DNA from: Bacteroidetes bacterium HGW-Bacteroidetes-6
Lineage (GTDB): Bacteria > Bacteroidota > Bacteroidia > Bacteroidales > DTU049
Assembly: GCA_002842495.1 (NCBI GenBank)
Contig: PHDB01000008.1
Coordinates: 49,133 to 113,132, forward strand
Length of the DNA: 64,000 bases
Direction of reading: 5' to 3'
The notes under the pieces were generated by a model. That model was not told the origin of the DNA and made no database searches. It saw nothing but the letters and a program-made list of their open reading frames with translations. Position numbers and translations under genes: made by a program. This document shows positions 26,961 through 35,986 of this stretch, piece by piece (the first letter of the stretch is position 1; every line of letters begins with the position of its first letter).

Positions 26961-28165
26961 CAGAAAAAGCGGTCATATACCTCAGTTACGACGGACTTTG
27001 CGACCCTGTGGGAGCATCGCAGATATTGCCGTATATCAAAGGTTTGACCAAAAATGGCGTGCGCTTTTTTGTAATCAGCTTCGAAAAGCCCGATCGTTTG
27101 GCCGAAGGCCGCCAACGGGTGCAAGCCGAATTGAACGAAAATGGTATTGTGTGGTTGCCATTTGGCTATACCAAACGACCACCGGTTTTATCGACCATGT
27201 TTGATCTGCGCAAAATGAAAAAAGCCGCCAAACAAATTTGCAGCAATAACAAAGTCGATTTTATTCACGCCCGCAGCTATATTTCTGGTTTAGCAGCCCG
27301 TCATATTTACAAAAAGAAACAAATTCCTTTTTTGTTCGACATGCGTGGTTTCTGGGCCGATGAGCGCATCGATGGAGGCCTCTGGAGCCTTCGTAACCCA
27401 GTTTACAAAGCCATTTATCGCTTTTTTAAGCGAAAAGAAAAGCAAATGTTGGCCGATGCCCAACGGGTTGTTTCGCTCACTTTTGCTGGAAAAGAAGTGA
27501 TGACAAACGATTGGGGCGTTGATGCTTCAAAAATATGCGTTATTCCTTGTGCAGCCGACTACAGCCACTTTGCAAGACCTGAAAATGCAGTTCTTGACGA
27601 AGCAAGAGCGAAATATGATTTGTCTCAAATAGATGGGAAAACGCTCATGTACACTGGATCGACCGGAACATGGTATATGCTGCGCGAAATGGCTGATTTT
27701 TATAGTGATTTCCGCAATCGATTCCCAGAATCGCGTTTTGTGCTTTGTGTAAATGAAGTGAATGCAGCTGTGGAGGAAATTCAAAAGCAATTCCCTGACG
27801 AAGTAAAAGTGTTCAAACGCATGCCTCGCAACGAAATGCCTCAAATGCTTTCACTTGCCGATTTCAGCATTATGTTTATTAAGCCTGCATTTAGCAAAAA
27901 AGCTTCGTCGCCCATTAAATTGGCCGAATCGTTGGCTGTGGGAGTACCAGCAATTTGCAACGCCGGAGTTGGCGACTTGGGTTCAGTCGAAGACGATGGA
28001 TTTGGGTTGCTTATTCGTGATTTTAACAAAGAAGAATATTCGGCACTTTGCGAAAAAATTGCAGCAAGCCAATTCAATAGCGACAATCTGCGCAATGCTT
28101 CATCTGAAATGTACGAGTTGAACAACAACATTGCTCGGTACCAGAAATTGTATTCGGAAATGTGA
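26957..28165 (+). CDS. Glycosyltransferase (GT4-like), coupled to asnB
   Basis: 402 residues from the ATG at 26957; the in-frame extension to 26897 lies inside asnB and is rejected. GT-B fold: the N-terminal half has YLSYDGLCDPVGASQILPYI, typical of GT4 enzymes of capsule and exopolysaccharide loci, and FLFDMRGFWADERIDGG. The C-terminal half has LMYTGSTGTWYMLREM, VFKRMPRNEMPQMLSLADFSIMFI and SSPIKLAESLAVGVPAICN, where the E-x7-E region lies. The start overlaps the asnB stop (ATGA), so translation is coupled. There is a convergent gene only 14 bases downstream. The sugar donor is unknown. Confidence 0.88.
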   Translation: MTEKAVIYLSYDGLCDPVGASQILPYIKGLTKNGVRFFVISFEKPDRLAEGRQRVQAELNENGIVWLPFGYTKRPPVLSTMFDLRKMKKAAKQICSNNKVDFIHARSYISGLAARHIYKKKQIPFLFDMRGFWADERIDGGLWSLRNPVYKAIYRFFKRKEKQMLADAQRVVSLTFAGKEVMTNDWGVDASKICVIPCAADYSHFARPENAVLDEARAKYDLSQIDGKTLMYTGSTGTWYMLREMADFYSDFRNRFPESRFVLCVNEVNAAVEEIQKQFPDEVKVFKRMPRNEMPQMLSLADFSIMFIKPAFSKKASSPIKLAESLAVGVPAICNAGVGDLGSVEDDGFGLLIRDFNKEEYSALCEKIAASQFNSDNLRNASSEMYELNNNIARYQKLYSEM

Positions 28166-28179
28166 TGTGTGCGAAAATC

Positions 28180-28698
28180 TTATTGCCTGATCAACATTGC
28201 CCGCGAAACGGCCTTGAGCGGATAACTTGTAACTGAAGGGACATCTTTGCTGCTGCCTCCCGTTACCCATGGTGAAGCCGTAGAAAAAGTGAACATTTCC
28301 ACCGTGAGTTCCAGATCGTTAAGTTCGTATTGCACAAACAGCATCGACGATTCCACCTCAAACAGATTGACAAGTTTATTTCCGACAAACCAGCACTGAA
28401 TTAAAATATCGTTTTGCTCGTCCATCACCCAATGGTCGGTTTGCTTAATCATTTTATATTGGCGCACATCGCTTTTATCTTCCCCATAAATAATGGTAAA
28501 TTGAACAGTGTCTTGCGAGAAGTTGCTTTCTATCACCAATTCGTGATATACTTGCATGGGCTCGCCACTTGGTCGAAGCCAATCGAGCGTGCCTTTCCAA
28601 TTGCCTTCCCAACCTGCGGGGAAGGTGGTAGCAGGAAACTGAGCGTTGGCAAACAAAAATCCAAAAGCTAAAGTCAGCGATAATAATATTGTCCTCAT
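28180..28698 (-). CDS. Secreted protein of unknown function
   Basis: 172 residues with a signal peptide (about 1-19, ending FANA). The mature part opens with FPAGWEGNWKGTLDWLRPSGE, followed by alternating strands (YHELVIESN, VQFTIIYGED, YKMIKQTDHWVMDE, DILIQCWFVGNKLVNLFE, MLFVQYELNDLELTVEMF). This suggests a small lipocalin-like or other beta-barrel fold. I do not recognise the family. It is the third gene of the mscS-nudix unit, starting 6 bases after the nudix stop, and ends 14 bases from the stop of the convergent glycosyltransferase gene. Confidence 0.7.
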   Translation of the reverse strand: MRTILLSLTLAFGFLFANAQFPATTFPAGWEGNWKGTLDWLRPSGEPMQVYHELVIESNFSQDTVQFTIIYGEDKSDVRQYKMIKQTDHWVMDEQNDILIQCWFVGNKLVNLFEVESSMLFVQYELNDLELTVEMFTFSTASPWVTGGSSKDVPSVTSYPLKAVSRAMLIRQ

Positions 28699-28704
28699 TT
28701 TTCC

Positions 28705-29139
28705 TTAGTTTAAGAGAAGTTGTTTAATATCGTTCACTATTTCGGAATGGTCGAATGCGAGATCCGGAAGATTATCGATCGAAAACCACTTGAGGGTTGC
28801 AGCGTCGTCGCCGGCTATAGCATGGTCTGGAATTTTGTCGATAATGGATACAAAGACCATGGTTATGGTTCGTTGTCGTGGGTCGCGGTTGAGATTGCTG
28901 TATGCACGAAATTGTTCCAGAGTGCTAGCTTTCAGTCCGGTTTCTTCCATCAATTCGCGTTCGACGGCTTGTTCGAGGGTTTCGTTTTCTTCAACAAAAC
29001 CACCAGGCAATGCCCAACTACCAGCAAACGGATTGTGTTTCCGTTCTATCAACAATATTTTCCATTCATTGTTTTCCGATACCAGCAATGCTGCATCAAC
29101 GGTCATGGCTGGTCGTGGATAATCGTAGCAGTATTTCAT
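28705..29139 (-). CDS. NUDIX hydrolase
   Basis: 144 residues. The Nudix box G-x5-E-x7-RE-LM-EE-x-G is complete at 47-69 (GGFVEEN..., RELMEETGL), so the metal-binding glutamates are present. The start (YDYPRPAMTVDAALLV) and the P-x-A-GDDAATLKWF segment resemble the ADP-ribose pyrophosphatase / NrtR-sensor-like subgroup, but the substrate is not certain. No DNA-binding domain is attached. The start overlaps the stop of the mscS gene by 4 bases (ATGA). Confidence 0.9.
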   Translation of the reverse strand: MKYCYDYPRPAMTVDAALLVSENNEWKILLIERKHNPFAGSWALPGGFVEENETLEQAVERELMEETGLKASTLEQFRAYSNLNRDPRQRTITMVFVSIIDKIPDHAIAGDDAATLKWFSIDNLPDLAFDHSEIVNDIKQLLLN

Positions 29140-29978
29140 TGTTTGGGCATCGATTTGATATAAACGTCTTGTTGTGGGAATGGAATTTCGATGCCATGTT
29201 TGCGAAATGCCTCAAAAATACTGAACCGCAGTTCACTTTTGGTTTGTTCGACACGGAAAGCATTTTCGCTGAAAAAGAAAACAGCAAAATCGACCGACGA
29301 ATTTCCAAAATCGGTAAGGCGCACAAAAGGCTCTCTTTGTCCCTTTTTGATGATATTGGGATGTTGCATGGCGCATTCGAGTAGCACAGATTTAACATCT
29401 TCGGGATTTGATTTATATGAAACACCAACATCAATTTTAAAGCGAGTCTCGCGCTGGCTGTGACTCCAGTTAATAATGTTGTTTGTCGTAAGCTTACTGT
29501 TCGGGATAATCATAGTGATGTCGTCGCGTGTATCAACTTTCGACGTACGCAAGCCTATCTCTCTCACTTTAGCTACCAAACCGTCCATTTCTAAAACATC
29601 TCCAGGTTTGATATTGTGTTCTGCAAGAATAATTATACCCGAAACAAAATCTTGAAATGTTCCCTGCAAGCCAAAACCGATACCAACAAATAATGCAGCA
29701 GAACCAGCTACCAAAATGGTTACATCAACCCCGATTTTGTTTATACAGAGCACAATCGATACTGTCCAAATAAAATATTTAAGAAGTTGAAAAATTCCCA
29801 TATGGCGGCTATCGTGAGGACCAGCTTTAATTGCCGCTCTGCGCAATATTAGTTTAATGAAAAACACAATAACCCACGTAATCGTTAGGATTAGCAATAC
29901 CAAAACAAGATGGTAAACGGTGAGCGTATTTCCATCGACGCTGAAAATTACCGTTTCAAGAATTTGACTGAATTTCAT
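29136..29978 (-). CDS. MscS family mechanosensitive ion channel
   Basis: 280 residues. Two N-terminal hydrophobic helices (about 18-42 and 62-85) precede the pore helix region (VTILVAGSAALFVGIGFGLQGTFQDFVSGIIIL), where Gly/Ala packing residues are visible. The beta domain follows (HNIKPGDVLEMDGLVAKVREIGLRTSKV and MIIPNSKLTTNNIINWSH). Such channels open under membrane tension to release solutes during osmotic downshift. Length is close to E. coli MscS. It is the first gene of a three-gene unit (mscS, nudix, unknown secreted protein) and divergent from the T9SS cargo gene 25 bases away. Confidence 0.93.
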   Translation of the reverse strand: MKFSQILETVIFSVDGNTLTVYHLVLVLLILTITWVIVFFIKLILRRAAIKAGPHDSRHMGIFQLLKYFIWTVSIVLCINKIGVDVTILVAGSAALFVGIGFGLQGTFQDFVSGIIILAEHNIKPGDVLEMDGLVAKVREIGLRTSKVDTRDDITMIIPNSKLTTNNIINWSHSQRETRFKIDVGVSYKSNPEDVKSVLLECAMQHPNIIKKGQREPFVRLTDFGNSSVDFAVFFFSENAFRVEQTKSELRFSIFEAFRKHGIEIPFPQQDVYIKSMPKQ

Positions 29979-29994
29979 TTTTTTTATATCTTTA
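29963..29994 (+). promoter_or_regulatory. Promoter of the T9SS cargo gene at 30004
   Basis: TTTG (29963-29966), a 20-base spacer and TATCTTTA (29987-29994), one mismatch from the -7 consensus. The start would be very close to the ATG at 30004. The -33 box overlaps the first codons of the divergent mscS gene. Confidence 0.45.
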
Positions 29995-30003
29995 CAATAA
30001 AAA

Positions 30004-31899
30004 ATGAGAACATTTTTAACAGTGCTTTTGCTGTTTCCAATTTATTTGTGGGCTCAACTAAGCAATAAAAATCTCACAAGCGCAAACGATTCACAACAAA
30101 GTTACCAAAATTCTTCCGAAAACACAGAAAGTTCTCCGGCACACTTTTTCGACAAGGCTGAAAACCTCAAATTGCGGCAAATCAGTCCAGAACAAAAAAA
30201 CATGATTCTTGGCGATACGCTTTATATTCTGAACGATACATTGATATCAGGAAGCTGGTCGTTTGCCGGAACTCTGGTTGCTTACGATACAGGCAAGGTT
30301 CTGATTCAGAATGCAACGGTTATTCTCCCGGGCGACTTGGTGGTGTATGGCAACGACGCCAGAATTGATATTGTCAACTCAACAGTTTATCAACCGCAAC
30401 AGTATTTTTATCAACGTTCGGTTGTAGCTGTTGGTCATGGCGTTTTTCGTGCCGAAAACAGCACATTGAATTACAACAATCTGTCGCACAATATGGTGAT
30501 TGGCGAAAACGGTTTGGTTGAACTTATCGATGTCACCACTATTGGCTTCAGAACATGCGGTGTGAGTGCCCATGGTACAATCAATATCAATGGAATAAAC
30601 GAAGCTGGCGAATTTGTAATAACTGATTCGGCCGATATCAATATTCGCAATGCAAGCACTGTTTTGCTGTGGCATCAATTTCCCGACGGAAGTTCACTAA
30701 CGCATACTTTCCCCGATGGCGACACATTGATTGCATACAATTTCAATTCGTCAACTCCCGGTGTGTTGGGCATTGGCTACGATATCGACATCGATTCGTG
30801 CACACATGTGATGTGGGGTCTTATGCCAGAGCCCAATACCAATATCGACATCAGCAACAGTTCAATTCGCGCAATCGGATTGTGGTTTACTGGTTCCGAT
30901 TCGCTCGATGTCTCTGGTTTAGTGGATCAGTCGACCTACACCAATCAGACAATGAATATAAGCGATCGCACACTCACATTGCAAAACACAACAGTTCAAA
31001 CCTGGAGTCTTTATTCTTTTGATACTGTTTTTGTTGATGTTCACTCATGTATTGTTGGCGAAATTGGCTCGTTTGGCTACTCTCAGGTTTTTACCAGTAG
31101 TACCATGATTGATGGCAGCGGTGGTTACTTTTTTGCCAACGACAACAGTATTTGTTTGGCTGGTTTTTCCACAACCACATCTGCTGTGCGTTCGCAGCGC
31201 GATGGAATTATGATTTATGCCAACGGAAGCATTTTGAATGGAGCGGTTGAAGCATTGAACGAAAGCATTCTCATTGTTGTTCAGAGCAGTTTGCCGCAAG
31301 ATCCGGTTTATCGCGACAATGCCTGTGTCTGGTTTGCTATGATTGATGGACCTTACAATGCATATTATGGTCAGAACTATCCCATCTCGGGTTCGGCCTG
31401 GATCGACAAAGACCCGGCGTCACCAAAAATGGATTTCGATCATTATCAGCTTTTTTACAGCACCGATCAGGGTGTCAGCTGGATTGCCATAGATACACCA
31501 CGAACCATCGAAAAACATCACGCTTGGCTTGGCGATTTCAATACCGCATTGTTGCCATCGGAGGGTTCTTGTTTGCTCAAATTGTCACTCACCGACAATC
31601 AAACTATACCATTCACCATGGATGCGGTTGTTGCGTTGAATGTTTTGCCGGCATATTTGGGCTTGAGCGACGAAAACACAACGTTGAAACTATATCCCAA
31701 CCCAGTAACAACACAAATTACTATTGAGAGCGATTTACAGTTCGAGGATTTTCGCATTTTCAATACAAAAGGGCAGCTTGTGAAGTCGGGTTTGGTGAAC
31801 GAAAACAATACCGTTGATGTTGAAAATTTACCGAATGGGTTGTATTTCCTTTCGTTGGATGGAGAAAAACAATTTCGTGGACGTTTCCTGAAAGAGTGA
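30004..31899 (+). CDS. T9SS type A cargo protein, probable beta-helix
   Basis: 631 residues. A signal peptide (about 1-18, ending LWAQ) is followed by a Ser/Asn-rich stretch. Residues about 65-430 have the regular short strands and Asn-rich turns of a right-handed parallel beta-helix (LIQNATVILPGDLVVYGNDA, IDIVNSTVYQP, GVFRAENSTLNYNNL, NIDISNSSIRAIG). An Ig-like region follows (YPISGSAWIDKDPASPKMDF to LLKLSLTDN). The C-terminus is a type A sorting domain (LKLYPNPVTTQITIES, FRIFNTKGQLVKSG, GLYFLSLDGEKQFRGRFLKE). No catalytic motif is visible, so structural, adhesive or lyase-like roles are all possible. Confidence 0.8.
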   Translation: MRTFLTVLLLFPIYLWAQLSNKNLTSANDSQQSYQNSSENTESSPAHFFDKAENLKLRQISPEQKNMILGDTLYILNDTLISGSWSFAGTLVAYDTGKVLIQNATVILPGDLVVYGNDARIDIVNSTVYQPQQYFYQRSVVAVGHGVFRAENSTLNYNNLSHNMVIGENGLVELIDVTTIGFRTCGVSAHGTININGINEAGEFVITDSADINIRNASTVLLWHQFPDGSSLTHTFPDGDTLIAYNFNSSTPGVLGIGYDIDIDSCTHVMWGLMPEPNTNIDISNSSIRAIGLWFTGSDSLDVSGLVDQSTYTNQTMNISDRTLTLQNTTVQTWSLYSFDTVFVDVHSCIVGEIGSFGYSQVFTSSTMIDGSGGYFFANDNSICLAGFSTTTSAVRSQRDGIMIYANGSILNGAVEALNESILIVVQSSLPQDPVYRDNACVWFAMIDGPYNAYYGQNYPISGSAWIDKDPASPKMDFDHYQLFYSTDQGVSWIAIDTPRTIEKHHAWLGDFNTALLPSEGSCLLKLSLTDNQTIPFTMDAVVALNVLPAYLGLSDENTTLKLYPNPVTTQITIESDLQFEDFRIFNTKGQLVKSGLVNENNTVDVENLPNGLYFLSLDGEKQFRGRFLKE

Positions 31900-31938
31900 T
31901 TGGATTTCACCAACACTGACAAATGTCACTTTTTATCG

Positions 31939-31969
31939 TTGAGCAGAATGAAAAAAATGGTTATTTTTG
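31939..31969 (+). promoter_or_regulatory. Promoter of the rubrerythrin-like gene
   Basis: TTG (31939-31941), a 20-base spacer and an exact TATTTTTG (31962-31969). The start would be near 31974, 11 bases before the ATG at 31985. This excludes an apparent TTG start at 31967, which is part of the -7 box. Confidence 0.65.
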
Positions 31970-31984
31970 AAAAAACTTTTAAAC

Positions 31985-32491
31985 ATGGAAAACAACAAAG
32001 CATTAGACATTCTGAAAACTGCAATATTGATGGAAAAACGTGGCATGGCACTATACGAAGAAGTGGTTGCCCGCACGCAGAGCGAAGAAGTGAAGATGAT
32101 ATTTCAAATAATGGCCGACGAAGAAAAGGTTCATGCTAAATATTTAGCCGAACAATTCAAAAGCTATATGTCAACCAACACATTCACGCGTCAGGATCTT
32201 TCTACCAGCGATGGCGACGAGAAAATTGTTGACATGATTCTGAGTGGAAATATTAAAAACCAGATTAATGCTGCTGGTTTCGAAGCTGCTGCCATTGGAG
32301 CGGCCATCGATATGGAAACCAAAGCCATCGAAGTGTATCGCAACCGTGCCAACGAAAGCACCGACGAAAACGAAAAAGCACTTTTCAACTGGCTTGCCGA
32401 TTGGGAAAGAGGACATTACGAAGTTCTGCTCAAGCTCGACAACGAACTCAAAGAACGCATTTGGGCCGACAACGATTTTTGGCCGTTCTAA
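31985..32491 (+). CDS. Rubrerythrin/ferritin-like diiron protein
   Basis: 168 residues in a four-helix ferritin-like fold made of two similar helical pairs. Candidate metal ligands are Glu17, the pair Glu47-x2-His50 in ADEEKVHA, then Glu111 and Glu141-x2-His144 in DWERGHYE. There is no C-terminal rubredoxin domain, so it belongs to the short rubrerythrin-like group rather than classic rubrerythrin. Likely roles are peroxide reduction or iron handling under oxidative stress. It is monocistronic, with a good promoter and a terminator at 32515-32546. The C-terminus ends in aromatic WADNDFWPF. Confidence 0.85.
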   Translation: MENNKALDILKTAILMEKRGMALYEEVVARTQSEEVKMIFQIMADEEKVHAKYLAEQFKSYMSTNTFTRQDLSTSDGDEKIVDMILSGNIKNQINAAGFEAAAIGAAIDMETKAIEVYRNRANESTDENEKALFNWLADWERGHYEVLLKLDNELKERIWADNDFWPF

Positions 32492-32514
32492 TACATAATT
32501 GTTTTAAACTTTAA

Positions 32515-32546
32515 AGGAGACATGGTGAAAACAGTGTCTCTTTTTT
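32515..32546 (+). terminator. Intrinsic terminator of the rubrerythrin-like gene
   Basis: The stem GAGACA/TGTCTC (32517-32522 with 32535-32540) has a 12-base loop and is followed by six T, 25 bases after the stop codon. Confidence 0.75.
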
Positions 32547-32731
32547 GTTTTCCTGGTAGAAAAGTATGTTTTACCCGTAATTTTTTAAATTGTGCAAAAC
32601 AGGATCTATCCGGAATTTATTTTTTATACAACCAATACACAATTTACTAATTACCAGTAATTCAAAAGTAGCGCTTGCTATTTAGATTGTGTCTAAATTT
32701 TAAATTGTATTTTTTTATTACATATTTCAAC

Positions 32732-32739
32732 TATTTTTG
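32732..32739 (+). promoter_or_regulatory. -7 box TATTTTTG upstream of the sdh operon
   Basis: An exact TAnnTTTG match, 39 bases before the sdhC ATG at 32779. The upstream 200 bases are A+T rich and include the palindrome AATTACCAGTAATT (32649-32662), a possible operator. Confidence 0.5.
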
Positions 32740-32778
32740 TCAGAATAATCATTTTGTACAATTAACGAATTGTGTGTT

Positions 32779-33453
32779 ATGTCTAAAACACTGTTGAAAA
32801 TGTCCTCTATTTCCCAAAAGGTGTTCATGGCACTGGCAGGAGTATTTCTGCTTGTATTTCTGCTTGTTCATCTGGGCATCAACCTGTTTCTGCTTCGAAA
32901 CGATGGCGGCGACTGGTTCAATCAGGCAGCCGCTTTTATGTCGTCAAACTACATTGTGAAAGTCTTCGAGATTTTTTTGTTTGGCAGCTTTTTGTTTCAC
33001 ATTCTCATAGGTGTAATTCTGAAACTGCAGAACTGGGGTGCGCGCCCAAAAGGATATGCAGTTGCCGGAAAAGCAAAAACATCGTTTTTTAGCCGATACA
33101 TGATCTGGACGGGGCTGACCATTTTTGTGGTGCTGTTTATTCACCTTATCAACTTCTATTTTGTCAAGCTTGGTTTGGTTGCCGTTCCAGATGGAGTAAC
33201 TGACAAACACGATTTCTATAGTATGGTGATTTTGTTGTTTCAAAATCCGCTTTACTGTGTTATTTATTACATATGGTTACTGGTTCTTGGTTTGCACCTG
33301 TATCATGCTTTTCAGTCGGTTTTTCAGACATTTGGGTTCAACCACAATAAATATACTCCTACCATTAAGATTTTGGCAGCATTATATGCTCTGATTGTAA
33401 GTATTGGTTTCATGATTATTCCGACTTTTTTTCTTTTGTTTCATTCATTTTAA
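32779..33453 (+). CDS. sdhC: Succinate dehydrogenase cytochrome b subunit
   Basis: 224 residues; the ATG at 32779 is used rather than an in-frame TTG at 32770. It is the membrane anchor of the complex, of the single-polypeptide five-helix b558 type found in Bacteroidota and Bacillus. Hydrophobic helices lie at about 14-37, 60-82, 108-130, 155-180 and 195-220. Candidate haem-ligand histidines are in FLLVHLGIN, FHILIG, LFIHLINF and LGLHLYHAFQS. It transfers electrons between the SdhAB head and menaquinone. It is the first gene of the sdh operon, 12 bases before sdhA. Confidence 0.92.
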   Translation: MSKTLLKMSSISQKVFMALAGVFLLVFLLVHLGINLFLLRNDGGDWFNQAAAFMSSNYIVKVFEIFLFGSFLFHILIGVILKLQNWGARPKGYAVAGKAKTSFFSRYMIWTGLTIFVVLFIHLINFYFVKLGLVAVPDGVTDKHDFYSMVILLFQNPLYCVIYYIWLLVLGLHLYHAFQSVFQTFGFNHNKYTPTIKILAALYALIVSIGFMIIPTFFLLFHSF

Positions 33454-33465
33454 AACACAGTTTCT

Positions 33466-35406
33466 ATGACAAACATAGATTCCAAAATACCTAAAGGACC
33501 ACTCCACGAAAAATGGACTACCTATAAATCGGACGCTAAACTGGTGAGTCCTGCCAATAAGCGAAAACTCGATATTATTATTGTAGGAACTGGTCTTGCG
33601 GGTGCGTCGGCTGCTGCTTCGTTGGGCGAACTGGGCTATAATGTAAAGGTTTTTTGCTATCAGGATAGCCCTCGCCGTGCTCATAGTATTGCAGCACAAG
33701 GTGGAATTAATGCTGCCAAAAACTATCCGAACGATGGCGACAATGTTTTTCGCTTGTTCTACGATACCATTAAAGGTGGCGACTACCGTGCCCGAGAGGG
33801 AAATGTATATCGTCTGGCCGAAGTGAGCAATGCCATTATCGATCAGTCGGTTGCGCAGGGTGTTCCTTTTGCCCGCGAATACGATGGTCATCTCGACAAT
33901 CGATCGTTTGGAGGTGCGCAAGTATCGCGTACTTTTTATGCCCGTGGTCAAACAGGACAGCAGCTTTTGCTTGGTGCTTATTCTGCGTTAAGCCGTCAGA
34001 TTGCAGCCGGAACAGTTGAACTCTTCACTCGCCGCGATGTACTTGATATTGTATTGGTGGAAGGCAAAGCCCGTGGAATTATTGTTCGAAACCTTGTTAC
34101 CGGCGAAATTGAACGTTATGCAGCTCATACTGTGGTTTTGGGAACGGGAGGATATGGCAATGTGTTCTATTTGAGTACGAATGCAAAGGGCTCTAATGTT
34201 ACTCCAGCCTGGAAAGCATATAAAAAAGGAGCTTTATTTGCCAATCCCGCATTTACACAAATTCACCCAACATGCATTCCAGTTCATGGAGATTACCAGA
34301 GCAAACTAACTCTTATGAGTGAAAGCTTGCGAAACGATGGTCGTATTTGGGTTCCTTCGAGCAAAGAATTGGCTGAAAAGCTAAAGAAACGTGAAATAAC
34401 ACCCGCAAGTCTCACCGAAGAGCAACGGGATTATTATTTAGAGCGTAGGTATCCAGCCTTTGGAAATTTGGTTCCCCGTGATGTAGCCAGCCGTGCAGCA
34501 AAAGAACGTTGCGACGCAGGTTGTGGTGTTTACACATCGGGGTTGGCTGTGTATCTCGATTTTCGCGATGCCATTAAACGTTTGGGTCGCGATACCATCG
34601 AAATGCGCTATGGAAACCTGTTTCAGATGTACGAGAAAATCGTGGATGAAAATCCATACGAAACCCCTATGATGATTTATCCTGCTGTTCATTACACGAT
34701 GGGTGGTTTGTGGGTCGATTATGAATTGATGAGCAATATCCCAGGTCTTTATGTGCTTGGCGAGGCCAATTTTAGTGATCATGGAGCCAATCGTCTTGGA
34801 GCTTCGGCTTTGATGCAGGGGTTGGCCGATGGATATTTTGTTTTACCTTACACTATAGGCAATTATTTGGCCGACGAAATCAAAACACCACGTTTCAAAA
34901 CCGACTTGCCTGAGTTTGAAGAAGCTGAGAAAAATGTACGTAGCGAGTTGAAGCGAATGATTGAGACAAAAGGCAAACGTAGTGTCGATGATATTCACCG
35001 CGAGCTGGGACACATCATGTGGGAACATTGCGGAATGGGACGCACCGAGAAGGGGCTGAAAGAGGGAATAGAAAAGGTAAAAGCATTGAAGGAAGAATTT
35101 CGCAACAATCTTTTGGTTCCCGGCGAAGCCGATGGATTCAACGAAGAATTGTTTAAAGCCGGACATTTGGCCGATTTTATTGAATTGGGCGAAGTGATGA
35201 TGCTTGATGCTCTCAATCGCAATGAAAGCTGTGGTGGACATTTTCGTGAAGAATATCAAACTCCCGAAGGCGAAGCATTGCGCGACGACAATGGTTATGC
35301 TTATGTGTCAAACTGGCTTTTCAAAGGCGAAGGTGTAACTCCCGAGCTTGTAAAAGAAGAACTGAAGTTCGAAACTGTTGAACTCAAGCAAAGAAACTAT
35401 AAATGA
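33466..35406 (+). CDS. sdhA: Succinate dehydrogenase/fumarate reductase flavoprotein subunit
   Basis: 646 residues. The FAD-binding GTGLAG motif (41-46) follows strand [25 protein letters not shown] contains the His that carries covalent FAD in this family. Substrate-site segments are visible: [41 protein letters not shown] and [40 protein letters not shown] and the helical C-terminal domain follow. It interconverts succinate and fumarate at the cytoplasmic face of the membrane. Its stop overlaps by 4 bases the start of an unrelated secreted-protein gene that separates it from sdhB. Confidence 0.96.
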   Translation: MTNIDSKIPKGPLHEKWTTYKSDAKLVSPANKRKLDIIIVGTGLAGASAAASLGELGYNVKVFCYQDSPRRAHSIAAQGGINAAKNYPNDGDNVFRLFYDTIKGGDYRAREGNVYRLAEVSNAIIDQSVAQGVPFAREYDGHLDNRSFGGAQVSRTFYARGQTGQQLLLGAYSALSRQIAAGTVELFTRRDVLDIVLVEGKARGIIVRNLVTGEIERYAAHTVVLGTGGYGNVFYLSTNAKGSNVTPAWKAYKKGALFANPAFTQIHPTCIPVHGDYQSKLTLMSESLRNDGRIWVPSSKELAEKLKKREITPASLTEEQRDYYLERRYPAFGNLVPRDVASRAAKERCDAGCGVYTSGLAVYLDFRDAIKRLGRDTIEMRYGNLFQMYEKIVDENPYETPMMIYPAVHYTMGGLWVDYELMSNIPGLYVLGEANFSDHGANRLGASALMQGLADGYFVLPYTIGNYLADEIKTPRFKTDLPEFEEAEKNVRSELKRMIETKGKRSVDDIHRELGHIMWEHCGMGRTEKGLKEGIEKVKALKEEFRNNLLVPGEADGFNEELFKAGHLADFIELGEVMMLDALNRNESCGGHFREEYQTPEGEALRDDNGYAYVSNWLFKGEGVTPELVKEELKFETVELKQRNYK

Positions 35407-35957
35407 GAATCATAACTGCATTTTTATTGATGGTTTTATGGCTTGGTGCAGCTGCGCAGCAAGATAAGGTGCTCGAAATTCGTGCGCATTACAAGGCTGT
35501 TAAAGTCTGGACCAACTGTACCGATACTGATTCGCTGATGTATTCGGGCTATTATGCCGATCAAATGATTCGAAATGTAAACGATGCTCCCTGGCGAGCC
35601 ATTGGCATTATGCACGACACCATCACTTTTTGGTATACCGACGAGATGGAAGCCGAAAATGCGGATGGTAACGAAAGTGGCGATAAGTCGTGGGCTTTGC
35701 AGCTAGTTACTCGCTCAAGCCAATATGCAATGATGTTTCAGTATCAGGAATGGTTGTTTTCGGATGGTAAACTTGTTTTTCATTACGACCGTTTTGATGG
35801 CTATGATGAAGAATCGACCTACGAATATCGTTACTACTTCGACAATAACAAGCTTATTCGTTTTATGAACGGAAACCAGATTATAGGCTTCGATGAAAGC
35901 ATCGATCCCATTTTGCAATCGGGTGAAAGAATGAAAACTCTTTTTCTAGTATTTTGA
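35403..35957 (+). CDS. Unknown secreted protein inserted between sdhA and sdhB
   Basis: 184 residues with a signal peptide (about 1-18, ending GAAAQ). The mature protein is rich in Asp, Tyr and Trp with short beta strands ([69 protein letters not shown]), suggesting a small beta-barrel or cystatin/NTF2-like fold. I do not recognise the family. Its ATG overlaps the sdhA stop (ATGA) and sdhB follows after 29 bases. It is therefore translated with the dehydrogenase, although its signal peptide sends it across the membrane, away from the catalytic head. Confidence 0.75.
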   Translation: MRIITAFLLMVLWLGAAAQQDKVLEIRAHYKAVKVWTNCTDTDSLMYSGYYADQMIRNVNDAPWRAIGIMHDTITFWYTDEMEAENADGNESGDKSWALQLVTRSSQYAMMFQYQEWLFSDGKLVFHYDRFDGYDEESTYEYRYYFDNNKLIRFMNGNQIIGFDESIDPILQSGERMKTLFLVF

Positions 35958-35986
35958 ATAATTAACAGAACGTAAAACCACACACT

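Noticed and set aside
31967..31984. TTG start giving six extra residues on the rubrerythrin-like protein
   Set aside because: The TTG is the end of the TATTTTTG -7 box; the ATG at 31985 follows the expected start point.
32770..32778. TTG start of sdhC
   Set aside because: The ATG nine bases later gives the usual N-terminus and there is no reason to prefer TTG.
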